Assembly: GCA_032622095.1 (NCBI GenBank)
Contig: CP136063.1
Location: 84,233,980 to 84,297,979 of the forward strand
Direction of reading: 5' to 3'
Length of the DNA: 64,000 nucleotides
Source of the DNA: Siphonodentalium dalli
Taxonomy: Eukaryota > Mollusca > Scaphopoda > Gadilida > Siphonodentaliidae
Shown one piece after another: positions 11,344 through 23,510 of this stretch (position 1 is its first letter; each line of letters starts with the position of its first letter). The notes under the pieces were generated by a model. That model worked only from the letters and a program-made list of their open reading frames with translations, was not told the DNA's origin and searched no databases. The translations under genes and the position numbers were made by a program.

Positions 11344-14300
11344 TCAAAGATTTGACACCATCGTACTGTATGCCTTCCAAAGTAAATGTGTGTGGTGCAC
11401 CATGAAAGAAACGAAACACACGGGCTCGTCGATGAATGAATAAAGTTCGCCAGGTAATTTTGTTAGATGAAGAAGTACTAGTTCATCATCACCGAGTTCA
11501 TCTGTCCAGAGGTAAAACAATAAGCCAAATTTGTCAATTAGCTGGTACCACATACCATTTCGAAGGATGCATAATGTACGGTGATTACAGTAAATTAGAG
11601 CATGCTTAATTACGTCATGGTGAATCATATTGCATAACATACATACAGTAGGTTCACATGCATGTACAGCTGTGGCAGATACTAATTGTGCAACTGTGAA
11701 AAAGGCACCCTTTCTATCTGGGTAAATGCGACAGCATCACCACAAAAGGGACATTTGCAGGCAATTATGTATTTTCCCGAAACGAAGAATGGATGGGTCA
11801 TTATCAATGTTGCGCTTCCAGTCGAGTTCACGTTTGTTATTAACTTAAGTTTTGAGTATACGGGACCATTCTGATTTTGTTGGAAACATGCCGCGATAGG
11901 AGAATTGGTACAAGTATTGAACAATGTTATATGACATGAGAATACGTTCAATATCGGAGAAGAACGAGTTTGGGTTGACGTACTCCCCAGAGAGATGCGA
12001 GTGTAATCTTAAGGTGAAGATTTCTTTGCACGCTTTGGTAGGTCATAATCGACAAAGACTACCAAAGAGGCTGAGTTTACGAGTATCTATGGTTGAGCAG
12101 ATAGAGCCTAAGCCCATAAGACCAGATACGATGTCAGTTCTAGCTCTCACCGGCAATGCTTGAATTCGCTTCAAACAAACTCGGTGAATTTTCTCGAGAT
12201 CTGATATGTTTGCTTGAGACATATCGCAAAGGAATTATGTCCCATACAAGCCTTTTGGCAACACAATTGATTCATATATGATTGCACAACTTGATGGTGT
12301 GATACCACCAGCATAGAGCCCGGCGTTGCTCAAAAGAAAGTATGTAGATCGGATTATCTACTACCACTTCAACAAATTCCTTTACAAAATTGACTTTACT
12401 AATGTGAATATCCAAATGTGTGATTTCATCAGTTTCGGATACAATTACATCCCCAAGATACCATTTTCGATTTAAGGCACCGTTTTGACGTACGTTTTCG
12501 TTGAATACAATGACTTTGGTTTTCTTTGGGTTATACATGAATCTCCACTTTTGGCTGTAAGGTCAGCATATATATAATAGGTGCTGTAAACCATAGTTCG
12601 ATAGCGACAGCAACGTCATGTCATCCGCATGTGTGGGAGAGGAACAATTTGTGGAGATAAGCCGGAGACCACAGTTGGACGCCTCGATTTCATATAGTAA
12701 CTCGTTGATGTACAACATGTAGAATAAAGGGGACAGTATAACGCCTTGTCTTGTTCCTTGTTTGATTTCGATTGACCTTGAGATGACATCTGAATGTTTG
12801 ACTACACAAGATATACCGCTAAGAAATTCGCGTAGAAGTAGCCAAATTTTATCTTGGAAACCACAGCTGTGTAATTTGAGAAGCAAGCCATCAATCCAAA
12901 CTGTGTCAAAGGCCTTTTGAACATCTAGGAAGCAAGAAAAAAGCTTGTTCTTTTGTTCACTGGTATAACTTATACTTTCGTGTAACACATATGACGACAT
13001 CAAGCAACTGACCTCTTTTTGAAACCCGTTTTGAAGTAGGTGTACTTTGATTAGATTTGGTGTGTTACGTTCCATGCGACATACTATTACCTTTTCTAAT
13101 GTCTTATACACGACTGTGAGAAGGGTTATTGCTCGATAGCTATACAAATGTGATTTCGGCTTATCTCCACCCTTATAGAGAGACACCATCATTTGCCATC
13201 TGAGGTATGTGTTGAAGTTCTATCATTTTGCTGAGAACATAAGATATACATTTATGTAAAGATCCCCCCCCCCTTGTATATTATATGCTCATAGCAGATC
13301 ATATCTGGTCCCGGGGCTTTGCCCAAGTTCATTGATTTGAGTTCAGATATGAGCTCATGTACTGATACGGGATAGAGAAGCCGTTTGTCAGATGCAGTAC
13401 CGACATTACACCCATGTGTGTTAGAAGCAATATCATCAACAGAATTAGTGACATAATCGTAATGAGCTGCATCAAATGTGGTAGATTCAAGAGGGTGATA
13501 TACCATTTCATAATAATCGGCCCATGCATTTGTGATTTCTTCCGGGTTTCTAAGTGTGACATTGTTGACTTCAAACAAGTTGTTAGTTTGTGCCCTACAG
13601 TTGGACTTCCGTTGATTAAAAAGTCGGAAAAACTGCCCCTGGTTAAGTTCGGCTGCATGATCGACCATTTTATTTTGGCTACAAAGAAATCTGAGGTTCG
13701 ACTGACGCAATTACCTGCGAAAGGCACATTTGGCTACTTTATAATTCGTGTAAGATGAATTCGTGTGCCCCCTAGGGCGACCTTCCGCGGTCCATATCCG
13801 TCTAAAGCTCTGCATTTCACTGTGAAGAGATTTTAGACGTTTGTTCCAAAACGGTTTAACGTGTGGTTTTGAGGATTTTGTTGGAACAAAACTCTTAGAC
13901 GCAGAATCGATAGCTTTGACGACATTCGAGTAATAAGTGTCTAGATTTGCGTTGTCTGAGACAGGTGCACAACTATCTGGCAAAAGTGTATCTATACAGT
14001 TTTGATAAGCTAGCACAGATGAATCTGACTTAGTAAATTTCTTCCAGTTGGGACTATTGCGAATATCACTTCGGCGAGTGTGACGAGATCCAAGATCAAT
14101 GCGCAATTTGACTGGTCTGTGATTAGAAAAATCTTTCGCAGAGTCAATAATCACCTGTATATTATTCACAAATGGTAAGTTAGCTTTGTGAACCAAAATA
14201 TGGCCATTCGTTGTACCAGAACCGCCAGTAGCAGGCACATGTGTTGCGACTAGACGCGCGGACGGATCCACTTGATTAACAGAAACAAGATTTCTGCGTG

Positions 14301-15602
14301 ATAGTAGTTTCTTAAAGGTACGATTTCTTGCGTCAGATTTCTGAATGTTGCCGTTAAAATCACTCATTACAATGACAGTTCCTATCGAAGAGTAGTAGTC
14401 AATATGCTTGTCTAATTCGGTGAGATACTCACGATACATTGAGACAGCGTAATTTGTAGACGGCACATAGAAATGTAGGATATACATATACTGGGATTCA
14501 TTGTATTGCACTTGAATTCCACATATCCTGTCATCATTGAAGTCAAGAACAGATACTGCGTTATCCAGCCTCTTATGCCAAAATATTGCTACCCCACCCT
14601 TATTACGACCCCTTTGCATGGGCAGGCGTTATGAGAAATCACATATTGCATGACACCGATAATTACAGTCGATAGTGTCGAGGAAGTGGACATTATGGCT
14701 ATGAAGCCAGTGTTCGCTGATACCCAGAATATCCACGTCCTGCATTTCCAGCAAACCAGGCATGTAGCTGCTGCTACCCAACGCCCCTGTGGCGTTCCGT
14801 GTAAATAATATTTTCCGCGTTACGGAGTATAGAGGAAAATTACTGTCTTCACGGCATATGCAGAGTTAATGGGTAAAGAACGCTTTGTCGCGTGAATATT
14901 GTGTGATTGGTACTCAGTCGCTGGTGTGGTGTATGATTGCCATTGAGTGAGCAGGTATGCGCTAAAAGCGTGAATGGTCAATCTAGTGCCAGTTGTCGTT
15001 GCGGTCGGACACAGTTTTCTGTACCCGTTTGTTTGGTTTTCTTAAGAAAATAGTTCTTTTTAAAAACGTGAGATACTATCTTGTTTGTTCATCGGATGAC
15101 GACTAAGAAAACGAATCCGACGTTTTTATCCCTGAGACCGGTATATTGAGCATTTTTTCGGATACAGGTTTCCAGACCAACACATAAAAAAGATATAATG
15201 ATAAAGTGAGGGGTCTGGTTTTTCCTGTAAGGCTTCCCAGTCTGAGAAGGGTGACTGATTCTGTTGAGCCAAGATAGAATGTGCGCTATAATACAAATTA
15301 TATTTTTTCAATCCGCATAGTTTCGATCCATTTTCATCGCTTCAAATATATTGAGATAGTCTGCATGAATATATAGCGCACATATATTCATCAGAGCGAT
15401 TTTATTATTTCATAATAAACGCTATCTAGGTCCGACCGCCTAGCGTAGCACTTAAAGCTTAATGCTCTTAGTTGTTGTTTGTTTACCCAGTAGCGGGTAT
15501 GGAGTGAAGACCAATATTGAACATTATGTTACACAAACTTAGCAATGAGAGGACAGCCGCCCCGTATGGCCTATATATGTGACCTTTCCTACGACTAGAC
15601 AT
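11344..15602 (-). pseudogene. Non-LTR retrotransposon ORF2 (endonuclease-reverse transcriptase), disrupted, copy A
   Basis: Read from the ATG at 15602 (MSSRRKGHIYRPYG) downward. The N-terminal half is an apurinic-type endonuclease: LLEKQDVDILGISEHWLHSH, RNKGGVAIFWHKRLD, VIVMSDFNGNI, DFSNHRPVKLRID. The reverse transcriptase follows (about 13700-12560): LGKAPGPDMICYEHI, SYRAITLLTVVYKTLEK, FLDVQKAFDTVW, QGTRQGVILSPLFYMLYINE, and a catalytic box altered to HADDM (normally Y/FADD). Next comes KTKVIVFNENVR and a C-terminal Cys/His block (CNMIHHDVIKHALIYC) ending near 11344. Frame changes, a TAA in the endonuclease (near 14625) and a 707 bp insertion make it non-functional. The order is that of Jockey/CR1/L2-type elements; I cannot fix the clade. 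Its upstream partner is ORF1 (15645-17612). Confidence 0.88.
14805..15511. mobile_element. 707 bp insertion in LINE copy A only
   Basis: Aligning the tandem copies, copy B runs without interruption through CGTGTAA-CAATATTGAAC (about 21433-21450), while copy A holds 707 extra bases at that point. The ORF2 reading frame is continuous in copy B, so copy A gained sequence. No terminal inverted repeats are visible. The insert starts AATAATATT, close to the target AACAATATT, which may be a degenerate target duplication. A 61-codon minus frame inside it is not recognised. Confidence 0.8.
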
Positions 15603-15644
15603 TACTAGCACTGAGTACAATACATATATGCACGTGTATAATAA

Positions 15645-17612
15645 TTAGCGATCACGACGCTGTGTACGGCCATTTGATCCGTAGTTCATGGATGAACGCC
15701 TATCGGCAAATGGACGTTTGGAGAGCCATGGTCTACATAATACTGCAATTGGCCAGAAACCTGTCTTAAGTACTTCATCAACATCTTCGACGTGGATATT
15801 TATTCTTGCCGACACAGGACCGTCAGCTTTCCCACCTTACAAGATTCGTACAACTGAATGCCGCACTTCAAAGTCATCCAGATAATCACACAGGCGTCGA
15901 CTTTAACATCGAGGTTACCGAGGAACACTCGCGCGGTTTGAATAGGGCCGTTTGACTTCTGATAGAATCTGGAATACGATGTGTTTTTGAACGAGTCATT
16001 ATTTCGCGCAGTGCGTTTGTTGTGGTTTGAATGGTCGTCGTTAGCACCATGGTTATTTGACTTCAGCTTGTTCCGTTTATTGGCGAGATATGTGTCTTCT
16101 GTGGCACGCTGGTGGGTATCGTCACTCATCTACAGGAATATCACGAAGATCATACTTTATCACGAAGATCATACTTGTATTGTTGATTAACAACGTTTGT
16201 GTCTTGATTTGATTGCCGCACATGGTTACTAGAGTTGTTCTTCTTGCCTAATTGTTTGTTTGTCGGCTCTTTATATGTGTGTTTAACATGAGAGGAACTA
16301 GGTGTGGACGTTTCCTGCGGACATAATTTTGAAGCACTGGGTATGGGAGACGGTTGGTCGCTGGTGCCAACTAGCTGAATGTCTACAGCACTAACTGGAG
16401 GTGATCGTGGATATTCTCTGGTTTCCGGTGGGTTTTGTGAACGGTTAGCGTGGATAGTGTTCCACGTCAAGTGTGCGAATTTGTTGAGTTCACCATATTT
16501 ATGGCCGACGAAACTTTGCATATCCGCTTTTCGATTCTCTGTGCAGCGGTGTTCACAATCACACTTATCAGATGGTTTATGCGAGTTCGATTTGCACTTC
16601 GAGTTGTTCTTTGTGTGGATTTCTTCAATAGTTTTAATTCTCCCACCAATTGAAGCTATTGACCCTTTGGTTGAGTTGACTTGGTTTAGAAATTGTTCAC
16701 ACTTTTCCAGGATTGTTGAAATATCTTGTTTCATTGTTTTTATGTCTGCCTTCAGTTTCGCAACACCATTGCATTTATCGCTCTCGATGCGCTCCACCGC
16801 AAGGCCGTGTGTATATGTTAAATGTTCAACTGCTTCGAGTCTTCGAATAATATCTTGTTGGTTAACTTCATTGGTGCTAACTCTAGTTGATTGGTCGGAC
16901 GAGATGTTATCAATATGTGTTTGCATTTTGTCCTTTGACTTCTGCAGAAGCGTTATATTCGCTCGAATTCCGATATCACTGTGCACATCATGTGTGGGGT
17001 CAGTATTCGCTGAATTAGGTTCCACAGTGCATGCTTTATCCGGCAGACCTGTATGCGTGGAGTCGGGTTTAGCCTGGCTCTGTTGTTGGCTTCTGGTACG
17101 CGGTACACTCAACATATGCGTAATATATTCAACTTTCTCTTCAAGCAGACAATAGAAGAGGTGGTAGATGTCAGTTGCCAGCTTTTTGGACACAGTTTCG
17201 GAGGTTTTAGTTTGAATTCTCCGTTTCATAATTGCGTCATGAGCTACATTAACAATTTTAAGTTTCTTTATTTCATCAAACAATGTCAGTCGCATCGCAT
17301 CTAGTTTTGATTCATCTTCCTTTGTCGAGTATAGGAGTTTGGCTACCAACGCGTCCTTTGGCGTATTGTGTATGAACTCCATCATTAATATGATATAAAA
17401 CTTAATGTCTTTGTCGATGCTGCTATCAGTTTGCATACTCGTAGTGAAACAATTGAATGCGTTTGTATATTTGATGCCTGACTTTGAGCGTAAGTGTGGT
17501 CAGGTGATTTTGATTCCATACTTGAGAGATCATGATTCGTCGACACTATCGTGATGGTACACAGGGAGTCCATATTGAGGATGGCATCTGTTTCAGTTAG
17601 AATATTATCCAT
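15645..17612 (-). pseudogene. Non-LTR retrotransposon ORF1, copy A
   Basis: Starts MDNILTETDAILNMDSLC at 17612. The N-terminal ~150 residues (FNCFTTSMQ, MMEFIHNTPKDALVAKLLYS) are followed by a Ser/Thr/Pro/Gln-rich stretch and a heptad-rich segment (IIRRLEAVEHL, KLKADIKTMKQDISTILEKC) likely to form a coiled coil for trimer assembly. A polar region with repeated Asn/Lys/His precedes a C-terminal RRM-like module (TARVFLGNLDVKVDACVI, then GFWPIAVLCRPWLSKRPF). It is the RNA-binding chaperone partner of ORF2. It is broken by frameshifts near 17470, near 16140 (an 18 bp tandem duplication of TATCACGAAGATCATACT type) and after RVFLGNL. The 258-codon frame on the opposite strand is a shadow of it. Confidence 0.85.
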
Positions 17613-18567
17613 GGCTGATAGTTAGATGTGTTAATTGGTCGATCTAGGAGTCACGTCGACGTCATTTGAGTGGCGATTGATCAATTAACCACTGGTCACT
17701 GGATACAGTTTATATTGATTGTTTGTCTCACCTATCTGGCCAGAGGTGTTGGGTATGCCATTGTCCAATTTCGGCGAAACAATGACAGAAAATCAATATG
17801 AACAGGTGGATAAATATGGCGACATTGCACAGGGTAGAGGAAGGTCCCAATGGCTGTGGGAGAAAGGTTCAACAGTTCAAAAAACATTATACTCAAGTTC
17901 AATTCACAATGTAGAATTTCGAAATAGATCCATGTCCGCAGTAGAAATATTCATCCAACTTTAGAACCTTATCGCGATCTTTTTCTTGGTATTCATAGCG
18001 ATAATCGAAGAGCGAGATGAGGCACGTTCATTCACTAAGTCAGTAACAAATAACTGTGTAAAACTATACCACATACATGTACCACATGATTGTGGTGACT
18101 TGCTGTCAAGTGGATTTGTTTACGCAATGACGTAGAAATCACCACGCTCGCTTCGCTGTCTGTATGGGCCTTTAGTTCGAATGAGCCATGCCCTCTTAAG
18201 AGATATATACGATGCGCTTCCCGTTAACTTTTCTGGCAGTTCTGCATTCAGGGCTTATCAGTTTTTGTGTCTGTTAAACTTGACGGATTTCAAATAAAAA
18301 TTTTAGCGGATTTTTCAAACATTTTCTAAATATTTTCTTGCGACCTCATTAGCTACATATAATGTTGAATTCGTCCGGGGTTTCGCCATAAAGTTCCATA
18401 GATGAGACTAATTGCTTGAAATGTTCTCAGTCTATTTTGTCTTTGAAAGTATTCCACCCAGTGGTCGACCACATCTTTGGTGTACTCTTACTTTTTGGGT
18501 AATTTCTGTTCTGGCTATAGTAGTATGAACCTATTAGTTATGCTATATATAGATAGGATATACAACT

Positions 18568-18692
18568 CGTCCCCAGTTTATAGAGGAATTTACTAAATGA
18601 ATCCAGTAAATTATATCTGGATCGAGCCTTTGGCGAGGTTCAGACCTAATTTACTGGACGAATTTTGTAAATTCTGCTATAAACTGGGGACG
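18568..18692. repeat. Foldback with ~45 bp arms
   Basis: The left arm begins CGTCCCCAGTTTATAG and the right arm ends CTATAAACTGGGGACG. Imperfect pairing continues inward to CCAGTAAAT / ATTTACTGG. The same structure is at 24466-24590 in the duplicate, where one arm base has changed (CTGAGGACG). Confidence 0.8.
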
Positions 18693-18712
18693 AATTGTTG
18701 ATACTTTTTATT

Positions 18713-19265
18713 ACATGATCCAAAACCTCGACAAAACATACTTAAATCAACAAATGGGACGATAAACTAACATCGGCTTCAGTATGGCACGCGATGACAT
18801 TTCACATAACTATGCGTTTTTTGCCTATGTAAGGAAATAATCCCGGATAAATAATGACTCTTTGGCGTATTAATGGCGTATATTTAATATTTTAATTACT
18901 TGATCCAAAACCTCGACAAAACATACTTAAATCAACAAAATAGGATACGAAAATAACATCGGCTTCTGTAAGGCATGCGATGACGGTTCACGTAACTATG
19001 CGTTGTTTGCCTATGTAAAGAAATAGTCCCGGATAAATAATGACTCTTTGGCGTATTAATGGCGTATATTTAATATTTTAATTACTTGATCCAAAACCTC
19101 GACAAAACATACTTAAATCAACAAAATGGGATACGAAAATAACATCGGCTTCTGTAAGGCATGCGATGACGTTTCACGTAACTATGCGTTGTTTGCCCAC
19201 GTAAAGAAATAGTCCCAGATAAATAAAGACTCTTTGGTGTATTAATGGCGACATAACATATTTCA
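18713..19265. repeat. Three tandem units of ~183 bp (copy A)
   Basis: Units starting near 18716, 18900 and 19083 share GATCCAAAACCTCGACAAAA, TAACATCGGCTTC, GGATAAATAATGACTCTTTG and GGCGTATTAATGGCG. The first is the most diverged and the last is cut short. They lie directly upstream of LINE ORF1 relative to its transcription, a position held by promoter monomers in some LINEs; that role is inference. Confidence 0.85.
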
Positions 19266-20323
19266 AACTCTTCATTCATTAAGGGTGGTTGGAAAAATAT
19301 TGGAAGCTATAGTATTTTGAGAGGAAGCGTGCGGATGTAAACAAACGACACACCGGAAGTCAAAGAATACCTGGCACTATTTCCTGTTATTAAACGAACG
19401 TTTGATATCACAATTTATAGAATGGGTTTATTAAATGGAATAAGGGTAGGATCATGTAATAAATAGTTATCTCAACCGGAGAATGAATATCCGAAAGAAA
19501 AGTACACATAATTATCTCGAACGGACATATGAGATATCAAAGAAAAACAATTAGTGGTACACATATACATGGTATATATAATATACTCAGTGGTACACAT
19601 ATACATGGTATATATAATATACTCAATTTGACTAACATTTTAGATGTAGGTTTACCAATTTATCTACCCCCCCCCCCCCCCCCCCATGCGTTCATTGGCA
19701 ATATGCGGATTACTAAATTTACAAAACTCAACCAGCGGACGATCATTACGTATAGCCAACAGCGTCCTGCAAATACATTTGTTGGTCATATTATAGGAAG
19801 AGATGTAACTCTACTTTCAACGTGATTATTCTGATAGGGCAGTGGAATCAGCTACACCAGACAACGTACTGGCACGGGCATTAATTTAGTCTCACATTAG
19901 ACATAAGTAGTCACTCATATTTGGATATCATTCATTCTCGCTAGTCTGAAAAATTAGTCAAGATGAGTAATTGCTTGATTCTGAAGGTATAAATATGATT
20001 CCGAAGTTTACATTCTCAGATATTTCTAAACGATTTCCACTCAGTTTCAACCACAAAGTTGTTTCGAGTTTCGAATATTTCTAAATATAATCATAGCTCA
20101 TGTTTTGCTATATAGACAAATTTCACCATAATTTACTTCAGCTAATTCGTTCTTATTTCTTATTTATAAATTTTAGTCATAACCGGGTATATATTATATA
20201 GTTATTGTCTGTTTTTTTATCATTCGACTTCCAAATTCTGTCAACGTCATTTGAAAGGCGATATACGATATGTTGACAACATATTGATATACCGGCTTCA
20301 TGTGCTCTGAAAAATACTTTCCA

Positions 20324-20460
20324 GGTCCCGGCCATTTTTCAGCGGTTTTCAATTTTTCGCACAAAAGTGAAATAAACGCTCTTTATTTATACCATATGAG
20401 GAACAGACTAACACGGAAGCTCTTTTCTGTTCCAAGCCGTGCATATGGATGTTTTTTGTT
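20324..20460 (+). repeat. Dispersed repeat with AATAAACGCTCTTTATT core
   Basis: Contains CAGCGGTTTTCAATTTTTCG, AAATAAACGCTCTTTATT and ACCATATGAGGAACAG. Related pieces are near 1885-1975 and 46805-46920 in this orientation and reversed near 54345-54400 and 62356-62410; the duplicate is at 26234-26370. No coding content. Confidence 0.65.
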
Positions 20461-20512
20461 TGGGAACCAAACATGTACATCGTGTTCAAAGTTGTATTTT
20501 TTTGTTACTTCG

Positions 20513-21538
20513 GTTGGAACAAAACTCTTAGACGCAGAATCGATAGCTTTGACGACATTCGAGTAATAAGTGTCTAGATTTGCGTTGTCTGAGACAGGTG
20601 CACAACTATCTGGCAAAAGTGTATCTATACAGTTTTGATAAGCTAGCACAGATGAATCTGACTTAGTAAATTTCTTCCAGTTGGGACTATTGCGAATATC
20701 ACTTCGGCGAGTGTGACGAGATCCAAGATCAATGCGCAATTTGACTGGTCTGTGATTAGAAAAATCTTTCGCAGAGTCAATAATCACCTGTATATTATTC
20801 ACAAATGGTAAGTTAGCTTTGTGAACCAAAATATGGCCATTCGTTGTACCAGAACCGCCAGTAGCAGGCACATGTGTTGCGACTAGACGCGCGGACGGAT
20901 CCACTTGATTAACAGAAACAAGATTTCTGCGTGATAGTAGTTTCTTAAAGGTACGATTTCTTGCGTCAGATTTCTGAATGTTGCCGTTAAAATCACTCAT
21001 TACAATGACAGTTCCTATCGAAGAGTAGTAGTCAATATGCTTGTCTAATTCGGTGAGATACTCACGATACATTGAGACAGCGTAATTTGTAGACGGCACA
21101 TAGAAATGTAGGATATACATATACTGGGATTCATTGTATTGCACTTGAATTCCACATATCCTGTCATCATTGAAGTCAAGAACAGATACTGCGTTATCCA
21201 GCCTCTTATGCCAAAATATTGCTACCCCACCCTTATTACGACCCCTTTGCATGGGCAGGCGTTATGAGAAATCACATATTGCATGACACCGATAATTACA
21301 GTCGATAGTGTCGAGGAAGTGGACATTATGGCTATGAAGCCAGTGTTCGCTGATACCCAGAATATCCACGTCCTGCTTTTCCAGCAAACCAGGCATGTAG
21401 CTGCTGCTACCCAACGCCCCTGTGGCGTTCCGTGTAACAATATTGAACATTATGTTACACAAACTTAGCAATGAGAGGACAGCCGCCCCGTATGGCCTAT
21501 ATATGTGACCTTTCCTACGACTAGACATTACCAGCACT
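20513..21538 (-). pseudogene. LINE ORF2 endonuclease fragment, copy B (cut at duplication junction)
   Basis: Starts at the ATG at 21538 (MSSRRKGHIYRPYG) and reads without the copy A insertion through LLEKQDVDILGISEHWLHSH. A TAA follows CHAICDFS in the same place as in copy A; the frame then continues as RNKGGVAIFWHKRLD to SASKSFVPT, where the tandem junction replaces the rest with unrelated sequence. Endonuclease landmarks such as SDFNGN and FSNHRPVKL are kept. With no RT domain this copy is dead, but it is the better source for the endonuclease N-terminus. Confidence 0.85.
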
Positions 21539-21570
21539 GAGTACAATACATATATGCACGTGTATAATAA

Positions 21571-23510
21571 TTAGCGATCACGACGCTGTGTACGGCCATT
21601 TGATCCGTAGTTCATGGATGAACGCCTATCGGCAAATGGACGTTTGGAGAGCCATGGTCTACATAATACTGCAATTGGCCAGAAACCTGTCTTAAGTACT
21701 TCATCAACATCTTCGACGTGGATATTTATTCTTGCCGACACAGGACCGTCAGCTTTCCCACCTTACAAGATTCGTACAACTGAATGCCGCACTTCAAAGT
21801 CATCCAGATAATCACACAGGCGTCGACTTTAACATCGAGGTTACCGAGGAACACTCGCGCGGTTTGAATAGGGCCGTCGTTTGACTTCTGATAGAATCTG
21901 GAATACGATGTGTTTTTGAACGAGTCATTATTTCGCGCAGTGCGTTTGTTGTGGTTTGAATGGTCGTCGTTAGCACCATGGTTATTTGACTTCAGCTTGT
22001 TCCGTTTATTGGCGAGATATATGTCTTCTGTGGCACGCTGGTGGGTATCGTCACTCATCTACAGGAATATCACGAAGATCATACTTGTATTGTTGATTAA
22101 CAACGTTTGTGTCTTGATTTGATTGCCGCACATGGTTACTAGAGTTGTTCTTCTTGCCTAATTGTTTGTTTGTCGGCTCTTTATATGTGTGTTTAACATG
22201 AGAGGAACTAGGTGTGGACGTTTCCTGCGGACATAATTTTGAAGCACTGGGTATGGGAGACGGTTGGTCGCTGGTGCCAACTAGCTGAATGTCTACAGCA
22301 CTAACTGGAGGTGATCGTGGATATTCTCTGGTTTCCGGTGGGTTTTGTGAACGGTTAGCGTGGATAGTGTTCCACGTCAAGTGTGCGAATTTGTTGAGTT
22401 CACCATATATATGGCCGACGAAACTTTGCATATCCGCTTTTAGATTCTCTGTGCAGCGGTGTTCACAATCACACTTATCAGATGGTTTATGCGAGTTCGA
22501 TTTGCACTTCGAGTTGTTCTTTGTGTGGATTTCTTCAATAGTTTTAATTCTCCCACCAATTGAAGCTATTGACCCTTTGGTTGAGTTGACTTGGTTTAGA
22601 AATTGTTCACACTTTTCCAGGATTGTTGAAATATCTTGTTTCATTGTTTTTATGTCTGCCTTCAGTTTCGCAACACCATTGCATTTATCGCTCTCGATGC
22701 GCTCCATCGCAAGGCCGTGTGTATATGTTAAATGTTCAACTGCTTCGAGTCTTCGAATAATATCTTGTTGGTTAACTTCATTGGTGCTAACTCTAGTTGA
22801 TTGGTCGGACGAGATGTTATCAATATGTGTTTGCATTTTGTCCTTTGACTTCTGCAGAAGCGTTATATTCGCTCGAATTCCGATATCACTGTGCACATCA
22901 TGTGTGGGGTCAGTATTCGCTGAATTAGGTTCCACAGTGCATGCTGTATCCGGCAGACCTGTATGCGTGGAGTCGGGTTTAGCCTGGCTCTGTTGTTGGC
23001 TTCTGGTACGCGGTACACTCAACATATGCGTAATATATTCAACTTTCTCTTCAAGCAGACACAGAAGAGGTGGTAGATGTCAGTTGCCAGCTTTTTTGAC
23101 ACAGTTTCGGAGGTTTTAGTTTGAATTCTCCGTTTCATAATTGCGTCATGAGCTACATTAACAATTTTAAGTTTTTTTATTTCATCAAACAATGTCAGTC
23201 GCATCGCATCTAGTTTTGTCGAGTATAGGAGTTTGGCTACCAACGCGTCCTTTGGCGTATTGTGTATGAACTCCATCATTAACATGATATAAAACTTAAT
23301 GTCTTTGTCGATGCTGCTATCAGTTTGCATACTCGTAGTGAAACAATTGAATGCGTTTGTATAAGTCTTTGGTGCCTGACTTTGAGCGTAAGTGTGGTCA
23401 GGTGATTTTGATTCCATACTTGAGAGATCATGATTCGTCGACACTATCGTGATGGTACACAGGGAGTCCATATTGAGGATGGCATCTGTTTCAGTTAGAA
23501 TATTATCCAT
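21571..23510 (-). pseudogene. LINE ORF1, copy B
   Basis: Same protein as at 15645-17612. The N-terminal ~155 codons are continuous here (the frameshift seen near 17470 in copy A is absent), but copy B is frameshifted near 23060, where copy A is open. The central part (324 codons, 22051-23025) ends YKYDLRDIPVDE with its TGA overlapping the ATG of the next frame (MSDDTHQRATED). That frame continues to the RRM-like module and is again shifted after RVFLGNL, ending at the TAA at 21571. Neither copy alone encodes an intact ORF1. Confidence 0.83.

Larger units (their letters stand above)
13880..20512. repeat. Tandem segmental duplication 1, copy A (6.6 kb)
   Basis: The sequence from GTTGGAACAAAACTCTTAGA at 13880 onwards restarts at 20513, and the sequence ending GTTACTTCGG at 20512 ends again near 26424. 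Copies differ by scattered substitutions, small indels and the 707 bp insert. The unit holds the ORF2 N-terminal half, all of ORF1 and about 2.9 kb upstream of ORF1. The junction shows about 2 bp of microhomology (GT). Confidence 0.95.
17613..20512. other. LINE upstream region: no host gene; foldback, 183 bp tandem units, poly-C
   Basis: Upstream of ORF1 (reading on the minus strand) lie a foldback at 18568-18692, a 183 bp tandem array at about 18713-19260, a 36 bp unit present twice at 19551-19624 (AGTGGTACACATATACATGG...), a poly-C tract at 19668-19685 and a dispersed repeat at 20324-20460. An 81-codon + frame at 17719-17964 is also kept in copy B, but the copies are too similar for that to be evidence of coding. 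How much of this is LINE 5' UTR cannot be told from one locus. Confidence 0.6.

Noticed and set aside
16379-17155. Long + strand open frame (258 codons), repeated at 22289-23119 (276 codons)
   Set aside because: It lies exactly antisense to LINE ORF1, has no homology I recognise, and its preservation in both copies only reflects the recent duplication.
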